From assembly GCF_020882245.1 (NCBI RefSeq), contig NC_083598.1, positions 87,425,714 to 87,489,713 of the forward strand: a DNA stretch of 64,000 bases, given 5' to 3'. How positions within the stretch are numbered: position 1 is the stretch's first letter; every line of letters begins with the position of its first letter. The notes beneath the pieces are model-generated. The model saw nothing but the letters and a program-made list of their open reading frames with translations. It made no database searches and was not told the origin of the DNA. A program made the translations under genes and the position numbers. Below, piece after piece: positions 49,214 through 63,245 of this stretch. The DNA is from Rhopalosiphum padi (Eukaryota > Arthropoda > Insecta > Hemiptera > Aphididae).

Positions 49214-51369
49214 TGCAAAATGCCAAAATGTGATACTTCTGATCAGGCACAGTTTAACTAGTTTAAGTATATACATAGATGAAATTTGATCTCCCAAATT
49301 GTTTCATATTAATTTAGATTTTAATAGTAACAGGTATCCTTCACCTTAAGATAACATCTTGAAAAAAGATAGAAGAGCTGAAACTCCTAGTTTTTTTCAT
49401 TGAAATTGCGCCCTTCAGTATATATAATATTTAATGCAGTGCATCACCAATATTTAAGAGGGGTAGATTATTTAACATACGTAATATATTTTTTTAATTT
49501 TCTTTATATTCTGTCTCAAAAGAAAGTAATAATCATCTTTTGCACATAAAAATATGATATATATTACAATTTACAGATCAAGTATTTAAATAAAGGGCAT
49601 GGGGTGCTGTACCCCAGTCAGTTCGCACCTGTAACTGATACTATTATTTTACTTCTATATTTTGGAAAAATTATTCCCCAATTCCATGTATTATATTTAC
49701 TATATTCTTATTCATATTACCTAGCTATAAGATTAAAAATATAAATGTTATTATACATTTATTATTCAATAGTACTTAATAACAATATGAATTTAATTCA
49801 ATAAATACAATTTTTAAATATATTATATTATAGGCGTTTACTTAAAGTCTATTAAAATACAGATGTTGTCTGTAGTACCTAAGCAAAGATATATTTAAGA
49901 TTTAGTGTCTTTTTAAAACATACATCATTGTACAATTAATATATTTGCTAAAGAATTTTTTAAGTATAGTTTAAATTATTAGGAAGATGGGACTAAATAA
50001 ATATACTTAATACATACTACCTTGTAGGTTGTGCTTTCCAATCATCATTGGCATGTTTGGGAATAATATTATTTAGCACCACTATTCGATATAAATATAA
50101 ATTTAATATGTCTTTTAGAAAAATTAAAATTAATCTTACATACATTTAAATCTTTACTAAAACTCAAAAAATACAATTATATGATATAGGTACAATGTAT
50201 ATTGTATGTATTTATATATTATATTATATTTATCTTTTAATTGAACACTCATGAAATTATGACATGCTACGGCAATTATCCTTTTTCATTTTTGTTTTCA
50301 TACCACCTTTACCACGGCTAAATTATGTGCAGATAAAATAAAACAAACAAAAAGAATTCTGTAAAACTCAACTTTGTGCCTTTAAATATGACATTTCTAA
50401 AGAATACTAGGTATCAGTTATATCATACAATTTAGTGGACCTTTCCATACCTATGTTCTTAAAATAGAAAATTCTCTACATGTTTTTTAACTAGGTACTT
50501 ACATTTAATAAATTAATAATAGTTTCCATTTAAAACTTAAAATTTAAACTATGATTATTTTTCACCTAATTATTACCTATTGTAATTTAATAATTATATC
50601 ATTAGTCTTTAATCTGTGGCTAATCAAATGACTTTTCATCCTATTTTATTTTTTTTATATTAAGTATTAATATAAAAGTATAGTAGAACTTACTTATATT
50701 ATAATTTTTCTTTAAATCTTAGATTCTTTTTATGAATTTTATTTCCGTATCATACATTTATGGCTTTTATTATTTCAAATGTCAAATTATTATGTTTTGT
50801 AGGTTATTATAAACTTGATCTAAAATTACTAACAAAATATGTGTGAATTTGTTTGTGTGGACTCAACAGTATAGTTATATAGGTACTTTTCAAAGTATAT
50901 ATCATTAACTGAACAAAAAGGAAAGTGAAAGGGAGACAAGTAATCTTTAATATTAGCACACGATTTCCTTCCATTTCGCCGAAACAACTATAATAACAAC
51001 AGTCAACAGCTGAGTGCTTGAATATATCAAAATATTTTAATTCACCCGTCATTCGTCACACAATGATCTCCAGTATAATATCAATAGATGCTCAATGACT
51101 TACATAACTATTATTTTTTTTTGCTTTTATCAAATATTTACAAATTTTAAAACTTAGTATTTCCGGATTATACGCAGGTACTAATAATAAAATATTTTTA
51201 ATTTACGAGTTTTTCATTAATAAATTAAATAATTACTAATTTAAATTAGATTCGTCCTCTAATAACATTTCAAACGTTTTATTCCATGTTCTAGATATTT
51301 TAAAAATATTAGTACGCACCTACGTAGGTGTAATAAATAGGACATTTACTGAGCATAACGTGTACGATG
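49214..51369. other. AT-rich intergenic sequence
   Basis: No supported gene. The minus frame at 51052-50807 has a short polar start but no splice context or known motif. Confidence 0.45.
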
Positions 51370-51490
51370 TACATATGCGCTTCTGGAGGTTCAACTGAAC
51401 TGACACACCGCCACAACGGCAGTTAGTAGTCTCGCACTTCGCAGTCATCGCCGGTCATTGAACGGACCATGTCCTCGCGCGTTTAGTATA
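51370..51490 (+). promoter_or_regulatory. CpG/GC-rich island, possible promoter or 5' exon
   Basis: About 120 bp with many CpG and CAGT/TCAT strings (ACCGCCACAACGGCAGTTAG, TCATCGCCGGTCATTG) stand out in AT-rich flanks. No frame is open for more than about 20 codons on either strand, so it looks non-coding. A promoter or 5'UTR exon is the likeliest reading; the strand is a guess. Confidence 0.3.
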
Positions 51491-54400
51491 GAAATTTTTT
51501 TTTGTTATTATCGTGTGTATTTTTTGTAAACACAGTGTTATATTTTTATTATTTGTTTGAAACTACAATAAATATATATCAATTATAAACGAAATTTTCA
51601 CATATGAATATTATTCGTAACGGATGACTTTACTTCTTAACTATTATGGTAAATTTTAACTATTTTCTGTTACAAAGAAATTATAAATATTATTAAGTAA
51701 ATTTTTAACAAATATTCCTTTATCTAACGCTTTATAACCAAAACATTTATTGACGATTTTGTAAATTTATCTACGTAAAAATACTGACCAGTAAAAATTA
51801 AAAAGATTTATTAAAATTTAAAAACACTGTATTGTGTAAATACGACTATGTAATTTTATAGTAATCATAAAATATTTTTCTTATTTCATATTCAATTATA
51901 TATACTTATTAAATTAATAATATTCAATAAGAACCTTAATTGTGTGCATGTAGCATACAAAGTTATTAGTTATTTCTTATAACTATCTTTGTCCATCCTA
52001 ACGGTGCTTGGTTGGTTAATTGGCGAAAAACAAATTCATAACGGTTGAAGATAATGTAGGTATATGAACTGTATATTATATATTTTTCTTTGCACGTAGG
52101 ACAAATTAAATTAATAATTATCATTATCATTATTTTGAGAGAAACAATGTTTCATTGTTTTATGTTCTACATGTTTTTTATAATAATTTTAAAAAATTCG
52201 ATGTTAACGTATAGAATAAATAATGTAATTTATAATAAATTAATCCACAAAATATTATACTATAAGTTATAACTAAATAATATTTTGTATATTTAATAAC
52301 TTAAAAATTGTGATCAAAACGACAACATTTTTTGATTTATTATATCCATATGCCTATCATCATAATAATGTTCACCTATTTTAATTATTATTAATAACAC
52401 GTGTATTATCTTTACTGTACCTTCACTAGGTTAATGGTATTATATCGGTCCAACAAATTAATTGGTTTCATTACATTATTATTAAGTTAAATTAAATGTC
52501 TGTCTTAAATATAGAAATTACCTATAATTAAATAAATGTATTCTTAATTATTCCATAAGTTATGCTTTAAAAAACAAATCGTTGTTTAGTTTCATTGTAG
52601 ATACTATTTTAAATGTAGGATATATCCCCAAATAAATCTACGGAAACATACAAGGTAATAGATAATTTGACTAGGTACCATTATATAGTTCAAGGATTCT
52701 ATAGAATTCCCCCCTTTTTACACAAAATTGAATTTCAAGGACTATTTAACCAACAAGTTGCGATCAATTTTCAAATCATTTTACTAACGTTGGAAAATCT
52801 TTTTGGTATTGTAACTGGTCATGGGCATAATTTACGCATTTAACGTTTTAAAATAGCTAAAAACCATCGAAGCGAACATATTTCAAATTGATTGCATCAT
52901 TAGTATTAAGACAGGCCTACTTTCTGTAATATGTTTTTTTGGTTCATGAGAATGCTAAATAAATTTCAAGTTGTTTACAAATGTTATCATACATTTAATT
53001 TTTCGTATTTTAAGCCAAAATAAAAACCAAAATTTTAACTATTTTAAATCAAAAATCTTTACCTGACATTTCAATGGTTCCATATTGCGTTTCGTCCCCG
53101 TTTCTGTGTATAATACGAATTCGTGTTACACATTATTTTTCCATTAGATCTCTGTAGATCTTCTGATTTTGCATATTATAAAATCCATTATAATATTCGT
53201 AACCTAATACATACCTAATAAATTTACTAAATGGTTCCTATTTTATGGAAATAAATTGTTATAAATCGCTAATAACTACAATACTACATCCAAAATACAC
53301 TAATATTCTTTAGCTACCTGTAATATATAAATATAATAATATTTATTTTCCAACTTTTATTTTATGAGTAACCTAACTGAGGTGTTAATTGTGTAAAATA
53401 CTTTATTAATAAACTTAATAAAAATAAAAGATTGATTTATTAGTTTTTAAATTTGTGCATTTGAAAATCTTTTTACTTATAATAATATATATAAATTATA
53501 TAATTATACGATGTAAGAACATTTCACAATTATATAATTCTTATCTATGTAGTTTATTTATAAACATAAAAGAAAACTGTATTGTATACTACCTACAATA
53601 CTATTATTGCATGTATCCTTGATGTAATTTCATTACTCATTGGTGTACCTGTTTTATGTTAATATCATTTGATTGTCATGTTCTTTGTCATATGATATTA
53701 TATTATCATGACCATATGGTATATCAAAAATATCATGTGTTCTTATATGTAACAATTAAAGCTTTTTCTATGATCAAAATATAATGTTTTTCATTAAGTA
53801 TAAAATATTAACTTCTTATTTAATATGAAAATTACTCTTTTAGATTTTGAAAGGAGTGATCTCGGAGTTGTCAGTCGTCACATTTTGACGCAAAAAATAA
53901 CATTAATTTTCCAATTATTTAATGGTTATTTCTGGTAGCAAATTGTGTTTGTATTTTAATGGGCTCAAAAGTAGAAGTTTAAATCATTGTATACAAAAAA
54001 TAGCGCGTTGGTATTATTTTAATAATTTATTTCCCTATTTGTAATACGGATAGTTGAATTCATTTTTTCAAAAATCATCACTTAATATAATATTATAGAA
54101 TTAATTATTTTAATATTATATCGTCATGTATATTAATGCTATTAACAATAGTAATTAAGTTAATACTGACTTACCATAAAATGGTATTAATATACTATAT
54201 TAGTGGTATAAATAACATAAAATTATTGGTAAGTAGTCTAAATATTTTGAAACCGAACTCTGCATAATAAATAATAATTTAGGTACGTGTATTAACAAAA
54301 AAATTTGCTATGAAATAATATACTTAATAGGTACCTAACAACAAAATATAAAATTACTAAAATCATAATATATATAAATATCCAACTTTGTCAAATATTA

Positions 54401-55233
54401 AATTCTAACTGTCTGTAAATGAATTTGCTTATTTATTTTCAATGTTTTTAAATTGCTCCTAGAACAACTTTTAGAGACTTATGTATTATATTTTAAGCTT
54501 TTTAAGTAGAAACGAAAATTGCAAGTTGAGAATTTTAAATATCATTATATACTATAATACAAAAACCTAACCTAGCCATTTTCCTTAAATACTATAATAT
54601 TTATATTTTGTAAATATATGTCGTGTCTTCCTATTTTCGATTATTCTTTATAATTTACAAACAATTTTTTTTTAAAACTGATGTTTTGTAAATTTGTCTT
54701 TTCGAAAATTAAAAATGTCTGAGAATTTTTTTATTTTGACCCTCCTATAATCCAACCAGATGTCATTGCAGACTACTTCTAAGTTTCATCTATTTAAAAA
54801 ACACATGCAAATATTATTTCAAAATCAATACATTAGTTTCTCTAAAAAAAATAATTTCTTATAGGGTAGATGGATGTAGTCGTATAGGCCTAAAAATAAC
54901 CATATTGTAAAATTTTAATTTTCTTAAAATATTCGTTATTGATTATCTTATAATAATACGTTGCTTTACTATTAAAACTGAGACAAAAAAATAAATGAAT
55001 CAACTTAGATAGTTGATTTTAAAATTTTATAGGAAGATTTAAAAATATGTAATGTTAACATATATTGAGTTACTGTCATACTGAATGTATCTTTCATTTA
55101 AGTGGTCATTCAGTATTTAATTTGTATCTATAAAATAAAGTAAATTCAATAAAATAAGTTTTAACACTTGATGTTTTTTTAACAAATATAGTTAATAATT
55201 CGTAATTAATTTTTATTTTAGTAAATAAACTAG

Positions 55234-55270
55234 TTATTATTATTATTATTATTATTATTATAATTATTAT
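55234..55270. repeat. (TTA)n microsatellite
   Basis: About nine TTA units, then an imperfect continuation. Confidence 0.85.
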
Positions 55271-58200
55271 TTGGGATACTTAGTTTGGAATCATCTTAAA
55301 CACAATACTTTTATAATTACTTTTAGTATTAATAAAGATTAATACTATATTCTTTATAGTATTATACAATTTTATAATATATAACTTTTATTATTCTTTA
55401 GATGTTTAAATTTATATTACATTTTATATTGATTCTATACTCCAACTTCAGTCGTGTATTGTACCAATCCTGTAGGATTTGATTTGTTATTCTAATTAGT
55501 AATTCCTACAGATCCATCCCACGTGTTGCCTACGCTTACGAGTATACAGCGTTTTTTTACATCACGGTTAACATTTTACTTAACCCACAGGTATTCTCTA
55601 AAATGGTAACAAAGACAATTTTTTCTATTTAATATCTAAATAATAATGCTTTTAATATATATTAATAAAATGTATTTTATTTTTACAAAAATATTTGACT
55701 TAATTAGTAAAAAGGTAGATTAATATTTATAATTAAATATCTTTTTTTAATTAAATTGTATTTTATATACGATTCAATAACCAATAAATTATGTTTAAAC
55801 CAATAATTACTATAGAAATTAATTTTAAATATATATAATACTAAAAATGAAGAAATTTCAACAATACTATACACATTACGTATTATACAATATACATTTT
55901 GTGTCTGTTAAATTTAATGAAACTCCCGCATGTTTATTATTTTCATTAAATCCTAAACAAAAGATAAACTAATAAAACTTTTAATTTTTAGCTTAATAAT
56001 TAATACTTGTAAATTGTATATTCAACATCATGGCACTCAAATATTGCATTCATACATAATATGATCGTTAACAGAATGTACCTATTATCAATTTTATTAG
56101 TACTTAATCGTATATTATTGTATAAAGCTATTTTATTATATAACCAAGCCAGTCACACATACACTGTGTACATTACCTAGTCACCTAGAGAGTATTTCCA
56201 TGTTTAATAAGAACCCTAAAATTGTTTCTAATTTATATGAATTATCTATCCTTTTGTTATATTATCATTCATCAGTCATAGCTGTTATCGAATTTAATTT
56301 ATGCATTCGATAAAAAATATATTCATTATTTTTCTATATATCGTGGTATTGCAACAATATGACATAATTTAAAGAGCTTAAATTCATAATGCACTTTTAT
56401 CAACTTTATATCTCAATATTTAATTTTTTTTTTTTTAACAAAGTTTTATTGAAATTGTTTCGCAATTTGTCGTCGTTTTTAGGACTTAATTTTTCGGTCA
56501 CTTGTCAGGAACCCAATTTGTATTTAATTACTGACAAATTAAAATTAAAATATATGAATAAATATGTTAAATATTGTTTAAATGTTGGTGTATTAAATTG
56601 TGTATAATTATAAATTATAATATATGATAACATATACTATAAATCTAATGAACATAAATCTTTTATGAATTAGACTCATGCTATATATAATAATTTTTTT
56701 TTAGTGTCGCTTATACTTTTAATTATTAAACTATAATTACCTAACGCTCGTTTTAATTTTCCTAGAGTAGGTTAAAAAAAACTTACGATAACTTTTATTT
56801 TATGTTTTTTAACAGCAATAATAAAATACAAAATGTTTTTAGACTTTAAATAATATATATTAATATGTTGAACACTACATTATATTGTATCTACTACTTT
56901 TTTTATGAGATTCCCCAGAGAGTAATGGTCAACAATGACCTCATTTGGTCCAACTGTATATCGATCCTATTACCATTTTTTCGCCATTCATGCCCAACCA
57001 TACATAAAAAAAATTATCTTCTCTCTCACATTTGTTATACTTTTATATTCAATATACAATAGGTATAAATGTATAATAGCCAATAAGTATATAATATTGG
57101 ACAAATGTACATTTTAGTTGTATGCAAAGAAAAATGTACTAATACGTTTTTAATATTATTAAAATAATTTCGTATTAAAAATACTTATATCGATTTGTGG
57201 TTTCCGTCTACTTCACATGTAGCATAATAGAAAAATTACGCTCCATATATTACAACCATTGGTTAAATTTCTTTAAATAATTTAAATATACCTAGGTAGT
57301 ACTATTTTTATTTTTTATTAATTTATTTAATGATATAAATTTTAACTACAGTTTTATTTTTAATGTTAGGTATCTTATAGTTAACATTTTTAAAATAACC
57401 CCCGTTTAGAGTAAAATATTATTTCCCTCTTTTATAATTTTGTATAATTATGAAAAATGTGATGAGAGTGTGACATCAAACTTTCTTGAATGTGTGCAAT
57501 AGATATGAATAAAATATTTTTTGGTTCAACTTTCTTTTGGTTTATGAATTTAAAGCTATAAAAAACAGTATACGCGTATAAAATACTAGTACCATGGTCA
57601 TGGTGCTAATTAGACTAAAAAAGCTATTAATGCAAACATTGATCATAAAAACTGCAATGTATTAACAGACATCATTTGAATTTAACAGTATAAATAAAAT
57701 TAATAATATTTTATTTTTCCAACCACTATTGACTAGAATATTTTAAACATTCAAATTTATATTATGATTTATATTTTTATAATTATAAGTATTATAGTAG
57801 GTATTATTATATTAAAGTTACCTATCTATTTTTAAAACTGTTGAACTAGTTGGATTGATAATATGTGCTGTATAATGATGTTCCTACTAATTAATTAGTC
57901 ATTGTACTCGGATGTAAAAGTATGTACCGAAATTTTAATGATAATTAAATAAAGCCGGACAATATTATACAGATACCAAATGTCAGACACTCATCGTCTT
58001 ATTTCATACACTCAGAGTACATTGTATTTTAGTATAGTCCATTTCGTCGAAAACAAATTTCCTTCTATTATAATAATTACTATATAACTTCTAATATTTC
58101 ATTATCACTTAAAAATAAAAATAAAATACTAAAAGCTATATTATGAAAATAAAATAGACAATAATAGTGACACATGTACGTTTAATAATATATATTTTTT

Positions 58201-61049
58201 TCTTAGAGTACCTACGTAGGTATTAATTATGTACACAGTGATAACAAATATATTATTTTTTTAACTTATCGTCAAATAACGATTATAACTTTATTAATAT
58301 TATGTTCATATACCTATTCAATTAACAACTATTAACTAAATTTCACAAATGTATGTATGTACCTATACCTATATTTATATAAATTATAATGTTACTACAA
58401 CTTCTATTTTTGTGTGCACGAAAAATACAATGCGTTTGTACCTACAGTACAAAAATGGATATGTATACTAATTTAATTTTAAAATATTATATTAAACAAG
58501 TTTTATGAGATTAGATAACTTATAGTATATTAGAGTACAACATTATATTTATGTCACTTTAATATTAATATAGATTTAGTAAAAATAATTCAAAATTTGT
58601 ACTTTACAAAGGTATTTTTTTGAATTTATCAGTAATATCTTTTGGCTAACCTCGAAAAAAACTGATTAAATATTATCAGGGATCTCTTGATTCTAATGGG
58701 ATTTTTATACTATTTGTCTTAACTTTAAAATGTCAAGATATTCGCTTACATGACGAACCATTCAACTGATATATAATGCATTCATTTAATATATATGATT
58801 AAATTTTAGTTTTTCAACAAAATTAAACACTTATCATAGATAATCGTAATTAAATTGTTCGAAAAAAAACAATGTTATATTTAATCAGTTGCAGTTATTT
58901 TGTCATATTAACGTTAAAAGGTCCATTTGTATGGTGGAAAATTGTATGTTTTCGGTTTGATCAGGTGTTGCAAACTGTTTTCGAGGTCGGTCAGGTTAGT
59001 GGCATAAATTACGTCATGTTTAACGCGTGGTGAATAATGAAAAGAATTTTAAAAAAAATGGTAATTCTTTACAACCGTGTAGACACAGTTATTTCAATTG
59101 GCTAAAACGTATATTATATATTCTACTTAAAATCAATCAATATGTTTAAACTAAAATAAAAACGTTCTGCAGAATATATAGTACTACCTATAGCAATTAG
59201 TGTATAATAATATATTATACTCGAGAAAGTATATACAATTCATTACATTTTTTAATGGATTTTATCTCCAGATTTCAATATACGTTTAATGTAGAGATGA
59301 ATACGATATTAACAGCAATACATTTTTTTTTTAAAGTAAATAGGTACTTGTGTTAAGTATTTGCGTATTATGGTAGATTCTATAAATAATTTATTTGTGT
59401 TTCAAACTTCAAATATTTCATGTAATGATGATAGGTACTATGTGTGTATAAAGTTACTGTATAATATTAAAAATATAAAACAAACCGAAATATTAAAAGT
59501 TCTATATACATTGTACACAGTAGCAATCTTACGTACATTTATAAAATACTTTACACTACCTATATGTCCTATGTATATATATATAATAAAATATATATAG
59601 TAAGTGTTAATATAAAGTTAAAACTATACGTAGAATAGTAATTTATAATTTTTTCGTATTACACTTAAAACTAAAAAGTTTAAATCCATATTGGTAATTT
59701 TTACAAAATTTAAGTATATATTTTTTATGGATTTTATAAATTATGAAATTTTTAAACAAACAAAAAATTACATTGTTGAATATAAGTTTTAAAATTACTA
59801 TTACACTGATTATATATTTATACACTCATCTACTTATGTCCTTACTAAGTGACTATCTATGACACAGACATAGAATATACATTACTACACTACACCGGTG
59901 AATAAAATTAGTAATAATTATTATTTAGGCGCACAAATTTACATTAATTATCATTGTAGAACGATTCAATTATCTGCACCGTATAAGTATTTTACCTGTA
60001 CATTATTTGAGTGTAAACAACAGCTGTTTGTAGTGAACAATTATATATATAAAAAAAACGGTACATTAAATATGAGTATAAATACAATTTAAAGTACATC
60101 AATGTATTTTGTTTATGTTATAACTATTACATTAATAGATAATTATAATACAAACAAATACCAAAATAAAAACGCCGAACGGGATACAACACAAAACTTA
60201 AAAAATGATAAAATACTAAACACATAATTGTTAAACTAAATATCTAAGCATTTCTTGTTTCAATTAAAATCTGTAGTATATTTAATTGGAAGTTCTATAA
60301 TACTCATAGAATTAATATGTATAGTGATAGTCACATATTAGTTTTAATGTATTTAATTGTACAACTGTTGAAAACGTTATTACATTAGGCTATGGAGTGG
60401 ATAGAAAAAATAGTATATAATTGATTTCAATTCTTCCAAAAATGACAGTGATAAGGTGTGACCAAGTAGATATTACGAAGTCAGATGGCTAGATGCAAGA
60501 GTAGTTGACCAGCACGACCTTGATAGAGAGTTCATGACTATGCATGCTGAGCTATAAAATGTATTATGACGATAAATATTTGCTATTGATAATGATTTGA
60601 AAATTTTCCTTCATATTATGTATAAGATACTTAACTTTTAAAATAAGGAATTACTCTGTATAGAATACACTAGATAGTGCAACGTACTTATAATTAATCG
60701 AATTTATACACATTTTAATATTATACTAGAATCGGTTATGTATTATTAATAAGTGTTTCTATTTTTACTAAAAAAAAGTGTATTTATATGAATTTAAATT
60801 TGTTATAAACGTCCAACATAGTAACCATAGTAACTGTTTCACTACCCCAAAAAGTGTTAACCAAACTAAAAAAAAACCATAAAAAACGCATGATAAGCCT
60901 AGGGCTTTCTCAGTATTTATTTCGCTCCAAATTTAAAATAAATGTTAGCTCAAAAACTTAAAAGTGTTATCCTCTTTTTTGATGTTACATGACTACAATA
61001 TAGAACATAACGTATTTAATGGATTTTAGAATTAGCCACTACAGGTTCC

Positions 61050-61070
61050 TATATATATATATATATATAT
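61050..61070. repeat. (AT)n microsatellite
   Basis: About ten AT units. Confidence 0.85.
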
Positions 61071-61605
61071 CCTATACACATACATTACTCCTATCTATTT
61101 TATATTCTTTTTATGAGCATATTTATAGACATTTTTTTGTTATTTTATTTATAAAAATCATTATAAAATATAATGCTTTTAAGACTCGATCATATGCATC
61201 AGATCAGAACTTATATTCGTAATGTACTTTATCTCATAATGCATCTTGAATCTACATTATCTCCCTACGTTTCATAAAACTAAAATTAATCAGTAAATTC
61301 TTAAAATCTAAAACGTATTACACATTATCATAATATATGTATTGTTTAATTTTCCGAATAGCTGCAATAGTATAAATCAAATAACCATAAGGAATTGTAA
61401 AATAAAATAAGCACCCTGTTACTATGTTGTAGAAAAATGTGTAACTTCTCTACATTGTAATTATTCATGTTATTTTATCGATTAAAAATGTAAAAATTAT
61501 ACCATAACTTATAATTTTACTACCTATTATTTAGTAATCAAATGATTTTCTATCGTTCTAGATTTCAACCGATCGTAATTATAATGTCTTCCATCCATCC
61601 AATCA

Positions 61606-61634
61606 CCGGAAATCCGGTTGATCACATCAACCGG
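61606..61634 (+). promoter_or_regulatory. CCGG dyad cluster upstream of the 61676 start
   Basis: CCGGTTGAT (61614-61622) and ATCAACCGG (61626-61634) are perfect 9-bp inverted arms around CAC. The left arm overlaps a second dyad, CCGGAAATCCGG (61606-61617). The AACCGG half-sites resemble the CP2/Grainyhead-type recognition core. It lies 41-70 nt upstream of the start codon and may be a protein-binding site, or a hairpin if transcribed. Confidence 0.45.
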
Positions 61635-61675
61635 CAGTACCCCGAAGTCTTGGCCTCACGGCCTGGACGACTAAG

Positions 61676-63245
61676 ATGAGCCCCCCAGTTAATTCGGCTG
61701 ATATGTTGGTATCGTCACAGGCGACCACAGAATTTATAAATAACAACAACAACGACGACGACGACGTCGACGGTCCTTGTGAAAAACCGGCATTAACCAC
61801 CGAAGAACTGGCGCTGTTAGCGAAACTCGAGGAAGCCAATCGGTAAGTTCTTATTGACTATATGATTTCTGTAATACTAATACACTAGATGTAAGTTAGG
61901 CTATTTGATGTATAATGTATTTTATATTATGAAGCCATCAATAAAACCTCACTTCTTATAAACATTTTTCAATTTCTAAGTAGGACTTTGAAAATTAATC
62001 AGATATAAGTTATTGTTTATTGACACATTGATACATGTCACTGGCTTACAACTCCATTTCATCAATAAATAAAACAAAATGTGTTTAATAATGGAATAAT
62101 TATAATTTATAATGGATCATATTATACTTTATTAAACATAAAGATTTTGATCTTTGATACTTTTTTTTATTTATTTTTATTTTTAGGTTCTCATTAACAG
62201 TAACCCAAGAAATAATGTTTTTGACCAAAGATATTATTTTAATTTTTTAATATATATATTATAGAAAAGACATCGAAGGTTTTTAAATTATTTGAGGAGG
62301 AACTCTCTAAAGTATGCTTATACAAACATAGGTGAATAATTTACTTTTGACGTATCACTAAGGCCACTATAGCATTATCTACTAAACCATCCCAAACTAA
62401 TAAATCGTACTGAAATAAAGTTTGATATACTTAACGCAACGTTTGGATCGGTATAGTATACATTAAACATATATATATGTATTAAATTGTATTTTTTATT
62501 TAATGAGTAATAGTAAAATAATGAAGACAGAATAATAATTATACGTAAACTATATTTTTGTTTAAAACGTTTATTTTTTTTTATTTTTAATGGCAGCAAA
62601 TATAATATTTAATAATATTCCAAAGCCGTAGTTTTCGGAAATATCGATATATAAATATATAATAAATGTCAATTATTTAACATGCAATTTAGATAAGATA
62701 TGTGAAACGATAGGAGGGAATACCCCTTGGAATTTAATGTTTCACTACTTTTCTCATCTAAACTATAAATGCTTGTATAATAAAGTATGAATGTTTTGTG
62801 TTAAATAAATCACTATATTGCCACTTATTTGGTACATCCAAAACTAAATATTAATATAAATATCAATATGATATGATCAAACTATATGATGCATTTATGT
62901 GTAATTATCATTTTAAATTTTTCGAGCTCTGGTGATAATATAATATCGCGATAAGCTTAGTATTGTCCTAATATATTTATATCGTTATTGTTGTGTGTTG
63001 ATACAGAACCCTCAAAGTATTTTAGAATAACCTAATAATTTTTAATTTTATTTAATAAACATTTTAAAATATAAATCTCAAATCAAAAAATTAGCTTTAA
63101 AATCATCAATATTGCTTAAAAAAAATGACAATTTTTTACGTCCCTAGGCTCATCGAGTCGGATTCAAAATCGCTCAATTCCATATCTAACAATAGCACAC
63201 ATTCCAGAAAAAGTTCCGATGCATCACAAATCTCACTCGTATCTG
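61676..63245 (+). CDS. N-terminal two exons of an unrecognised acidic/serine-rich protein (partial)
   Basis: Exon 1 is 61676-61842 (167 nt) and exon 2 is 63148-63245 (98 nt). The split Arg codon CG|G joins in phase and both donors are GTAAGT, with acceptor TCCCTAG. The ATG follows an in-frame TGA at 61619, so it is a genuine first Met. The 88 visible residues contain an Asn5-Asp4 run (22-30) and a helical acidic segment (TTEELALLAKLEEANRLIES, about 41-60). A Ser-rich, phosphorylation-prone stretch then follows (KSLNS, SRKSSDASQISLVS). No catalytic domain is reached; later exons lie beyond the right edge. Third-position GC is well above background. Likely an intracellular regulatory or scaffold protein by composition only; family not recognised. 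Confidence 0.8.
61843..63147 (+). other. intron 1 of the 61676 gene
   Basis: 1305 nt, GTAAGT...CCCTAG, AT-rich. A tempting acceptor at about 62186 (pyrimidine tract then TTTTTAG) leads into an open stretch with no donor, so no extra exon is called. Confidence 0.8.

Larger units (their letters stand above)
51491..61613. other. long AT-rich intergenic region
   Basis: About 10 kb without a supported gene. It holds microsatellites at 55234-55270 and 61050-61070, a GC-richer patch at 55505-55555, and one at 60440-60560 that may be repeat debris. Frames at 52090, 56389, 56865, 59361, 59898 and 61019 (plus) and 59825 (minus) are hydrophobic A/T-rich chance ORFs. Confidence 0.5.

Noticed and set aside
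53063..53150. Minus-strand mini-exon MEPLKCQ before a GTAAAG donor
   Set aside because: Only seven codons after the ATG and a stop close upstream; the acceptor is weak.
61627..61839. 70-codon minus Ser-rich frame
   Set aside because: It is the antisense shadow of exon 1 of the 61676 gene.
62186..62279. Possible extra exon in intron 1 of the 61676 gene
   Set aside because: A good acceptor but no donor before the stop, and the join of exons 1 and 2 without it is in phase.
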